Source: Phalacrocorax aristotelis
Taxonomy: Eukaryota > Chordata > Aves > Suliformes > Phalacrocoracidae
Assembly (NCBI RefSeq): GCF_949628215.1
Contig: NC_134276.1
Coordinates: 130,448,125-130,512,124, forward strand
Length of the DNA: 64,000 nucleotides
Direction of reading: 5' to 3'
Position numbers and translations under genes: made by a program. The notes under the pieces are model-generated. The model was given only the letters and a program-made list of their open reading frames with translations, had not been told where the DNA came from and did no database searches. Below, piece by piece: positions 61,281 to 64,000 of the stretch (position 1 is the stretch's first letter; each line of letters opens with the position of its first letter).

Positions 61281-61544
61281 CTCTACCTAGCAACAACCCC
61301 CGAAACCACCGCTCCCTCCCCAGCGCCGCCAATGGCGGCGCACGCTCCTTCCGCTTCACTCAGCCTATTGGCTACCTCAACTTCCAGCTACTGGCGTCGC
61401 TTTCACTTTTGATTGGTTCAACTCATGAGGGGGCGGGAACACTTGGGGCATTATGAGGATATGACTGGCTCGTTTTTCCGTCGCTCATCATTCGGTCCCG
61501 AGGCGGAATGCGCGCGGCGTATGGGACGGTGGGGGGGATCATCT

Positions 61545-61555
61545 TGCGCATGCGC
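61545..61555. promoter_or_regulatory. NRF1 site TGCGCATGCGC
   Basis: This is an exact match to the palindromic NRF1 consensus (YGCGCAYGCGCR), in the interval between the two divergent transcripts. A second partial copy, GCATGCGC, is at 61122-61129 in RABL3 intron 1. Confidence 0.7.
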
Positions 61556-61599
61556 CTTCCGGGGAGCGCCGTTGGGCAAGGTGCCTGGCGCCTTGTGAC

Positions 61600-61673
61600 G
61601 CCACAGGTGCGCGCGGGCGGCTCTGTCGTCCCCTCGCGGAGCTGCCGAAAGCGCCGCCCGGAGCGGGGAGCAG
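61600..61673 (+). other. GTF2E1: putative non-coding first exon of GTF2E1
   Basis: In the right half of the CpG island, GAGCAG is followed by the donor-like GTCAGT at 61674. GTF2E1, encoding the TFIIE alpha subunit, is the expected divergent neighbour of RABL3 and in mammals begins with an untranslated exon. No coding exon of GTF2E1 was recognised before 64000. The 5' boundary given is a guess, and the gene name rests on synteny only. Confidence 0.35.
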
Positions 61674-64000
61674 GTCAGTGCCGGCCCCGGCCGTGCCCGT
61701 CCCCGTCCCCGTCCTGCGGCGCCGGGGTGGGCCCACCGGTCTCCCTCCGCCCTCCTGGAGCCGCCAAGGGCCGCCCTGGGCCGGGACTCAGGCGTTGCCG
61801 CAAGCGCGGAGCCGTCCCGGGGCCCTTGGCTCGGTGAGCGGCGGATACCGGAGGTTCCCCCCGGCCCGGCGCTCCGGCCCTCCGGCTGGTTTGGGTGCTG
61901 CTGAGGGGCCGGCGTCGCCCGCGGGGTCCGCCCTCTGCCTGGCGGCCCTGTTTTGCCTCTGGCTCCAAACCACCGTGTGCTCTTTATGGGGGGTTTCATG
62001 TTTGTTGTTAAGAGATATTGCTTAGCCCCTCAAGTTTCCTCTCCTACAGGAGCCTAAACAATCAGATGATTAAAACTCAATACATATGAGTGTATTGAAA
62101 CTCAACACTATCAGGAATAGTGTGGCCAGCAGGAGCAGGGAAGTGATCGTGCCCCTGTACTCGGCACTGGTGAGGCCGCACCTCGAGTACTGTGTTCAGT
62201 TTTGGGCCCCTCACTACAAGAGGGACATTGAGTTGATGGAGCATGTCCAGAGAGAGGCAGTGAAGTTGGTGAAGGGTGTGGAGAGCAGGCCTTTTAAGGA
62301 GTGGCTGAGGGAGCTGGGGTTGTTCAGTCTGGAGAAGAGAAGGCTGAGGGGAGACCTTATCGCTCTCTACAACTACCTGAAAGGAGGTTGTAGCAAGGTG
62401 GGTGTTGGTCTCTTCTCCCAAGTAACTAAAGATAGGACAAAAGGAAATGGCCTCAGGTTGTGCCAGGGGACGTTTAGATTGGACATTAGGAAAAATGTCT
62501 TTGCTGCAAGAGTGGTCAGGCATTGGAACAGGCTGCCCAGGGAGGTGGTGGAGTCACCATCCCTGGAGGTATTTAAAAGACGTGTAGATGTGGCACTTCA
62601 GGGCATGGTTTAGGAGATATGGCAGTGTTGGTTTGACAGTTGGACTTGATGATCCTAGAGGTCTTTTCCAACCATAATGATTCTATGATTAAGAGCAGGT
62701 AGGGAATAGGAAGCCATGCAAATACCATAAAGGGCTGTCTACTTCACGTGGCTTTAAAGCTTAGTCTGCCACTAGAGTCCAGGAAGCCTGTGCAATTTGT
62801 AATCTGAAGAAAGCCATGAGTTTATGGGATTCTGGAGTAACTGACACTGTAACAAATCTAGGGTACAGTGAAATGAGCTGGGTGTATGGAGTCATTCAGC
62901 AGCGTGCTGCTGTCAAAAAGGACGTCTTTAAGCTCATTCCTTTGTGCTGTGTTTGCCACTGGCTGAGCCCTTACAGTGAAATCGTTCAGTTCTCCAGGTC
63001 AGCAGAATATTTTCTTTTTGCACATTAATTTTCTTCTGGCTTCAAGAGCTTGCTGGCTCCCTGAGAAGCAGATGAACATGACATCTCATAATGGCACTAA
63101 GCTGTTAAATGGGCCTAGCTGTTGAACTTGTATCATTACAAGTGGCTCAGGATGAATAAGGAGGATCAACATGCTGAAAAGGGTGTTCAGCAGTGCACAG
63201 TTAAGGTACATTTTCATGAAATATAGGTGGTTTAATATTTTTCAGCTGCAAAAGGTGGAGTTTATTCTTTCATCTCTTGCCCTGTGCTGGCATCTTCTCA
63301 CATCTGCTCGTTCTGTTGCTCAACAGACTTTTCTACTAGCTGATTAAACTGTCAAAAAGCCTAGTAAAGGGGAGGGAGGAGGTATTTTTCTGCCTTTTAG
63401 TGATGCAGATTGGTGCATAGGAAGGTCTTGTGAGTGCCCGAGCTGGCAAGGGAGAGAGCAGAGCCATGTGCTCGGGAGAGGAGAAATTACCCTTTTGGCG
63501 GCAATAAGGGATGATGAGAGTTTCGTTCTCCTTCATACCTTCCGATTCCTTTAAGATACTGTTTACAGCTTGCTTTCACACAGAATGCTTTAGGGAATTC
63601 TAAGCAAAAACTACATGAATTAAACTAACTTGGCATCTTGTTATTTAGTTTCTCTGTTCCTTTGTTGCTTAAATCCACAGTATATGTACACTTGTTTGCT
63701 GCACCCTGATGCACTAAAACTTTTCTAAACCGAATACTTTCATAAATCTTAGTCTTCTTTATGAGATTCCTGAAATTTATCTGTCATGACGTGAAGTGTG
63801 GTGTTCCAGGTATCATTGAATACAGGATATAAAAAACAATTACTGCTTTATTCCTGTCAGAAACTTAACAAGGAATCCTGGGGTTAAGCCCACTGTACTT
63901 CAGTGTAATCATGACTTCTTAGGCTTGATATTTGTGAGAAATGCTCTTACTTCTTTTCCTTTAAAAACACCCCAAACCTTATAACTTCATTATGTGAGGG
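61674..64000 (+). other. presumed GTF2E1 intron 1
   Basis: After the CpG island it contains the CR1 copy (62098-62693), then unremarkable AT-rich DNA. No exon starting with the expected GTF2E1 N-terminus (MADPDVL-like) is seen before the window ends. Confidence 0.5.
62098..62693 (+). repeat. CR1 LINE, 5'-truncated, with open ORF2 C-terminus
   Basis: An open frame of 175 codons (62086-62613) encodes the C-terminal part of CR1 ORF2: [60 protein letters not shown] and [17 protein letters not shown] with its stop. The 3' tail TCCAACCATAATGATTCTAT and GATT follows. The lack of stops and the close match suggest a fairly young copy. It sits in the presumed first intron of GTF2E1. Confidence 0.9.

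Larger units (their letters stand above)
61000..61960. promoter_or_regulatory. bidirectional CpG-island promoter, RABL3 (leftward) and GTF2E1 (rightward)
   Basis: This is a strong CpG-rich island over and to the right of RABL3 exon 1. Between 61277 and 61600 there are three CCAAT boxes (CCAAT at 61329, ATTGG at 61367 and 61412), a full NRF1 palindrome (61545-61555) and no TATA box. This is typical of divergent housekeeping promoters. In human, GTF2E1 starts next to RABL3 in the opposite direction, which fits. That the rightward transcript is GTF2E1 is inferred from synteny. Confidence 0.75.

Noticed and set aside
61451-61999. 182-codon minus-strand frame and plus-strand frames in the CpG island right of RABL3
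   Set aside because: GC-rich promoter DNA lacks stop codons by composition. The predicted proteins are low-complexity Arg/Pro/Gly.
62700-64000. Search for the first coding exon of GTF2E1
   Set aside because: No sequence resembling the conserved N-terminus was found, so the coding region must lie beyond the window.

Overview
The window looks like nuclear DNA from a bird. It carries several CR1 LINE fragments with the typical avian 3' tail (TGATTCTATGATT), a retroviral LTR of a type I associate with non-galliform birds, a few decayed MIR-like SINE pieces, and compact GT-AG multi-exon genes. The exon translations match vertebrate proteins closely. All family names come from reading the translations; no search was run.

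Layout: (1) 1-7200 is intergenic, with a solo LTR at 3749-4347. (2) NDUFB4, complex I accessory subunit B4, lies on + at 7372-9712 in three coding exons, starting in a CpG island. (3) 9770-13060 is intergenic with a CR1 tail. (4) HGD, homogentisate 1,2-dioxygenase, lies on - in 14 coding exons from 38614 down to 13269. It gives 439 codons with all three iron ligands in place, and its exon 1 was found from the five-codon length and splice phase. (5) 38.9-49.9 kb is intergenic and contains a CA microsatellite, CR1 pieces (one with an inverted 5' part), a purine-rich tract and a MIR-like fragment. (6) RABL3, a small Rab-like GTPase, lies on - in 8 coding exons from 61276 down to 50247, giving 236 codons, the same length as I recall for human. 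(7) 61.0-62.0 kb is a CpG island that looks like a bidirectional promoter for RABL3 (leftward) and the neighbour expected rightward, GTF2E1. Only a possible non-coding first exon of that gene is visible, followed by intronic DNA with a CR1 copy holding an open 175-codon ORF2 tail.

The order NDUFB4(+) / HGD(-) / RABL3(-) / GTF2E1(+) is the one I know from human 3q13.33, so this is a conserved vertebrate block. The genes are functionally separate: respiration, tyrosine breakdown, and a GTPase.

I see no previously undescribed biological system here. The observations most worth a second look are an in-frame arginine-rich upstream start in NDUFB4, TISU/YY1-like sequences on the start codons of both NDUFB4 and RABL3, a CTCF-like site in the NDUFB4 leader, a forkhead-like cluster upstream of HGD exon 1, a perfect hairpin just before an HGD splice acceptor, and an apparent twin-primed CR1.
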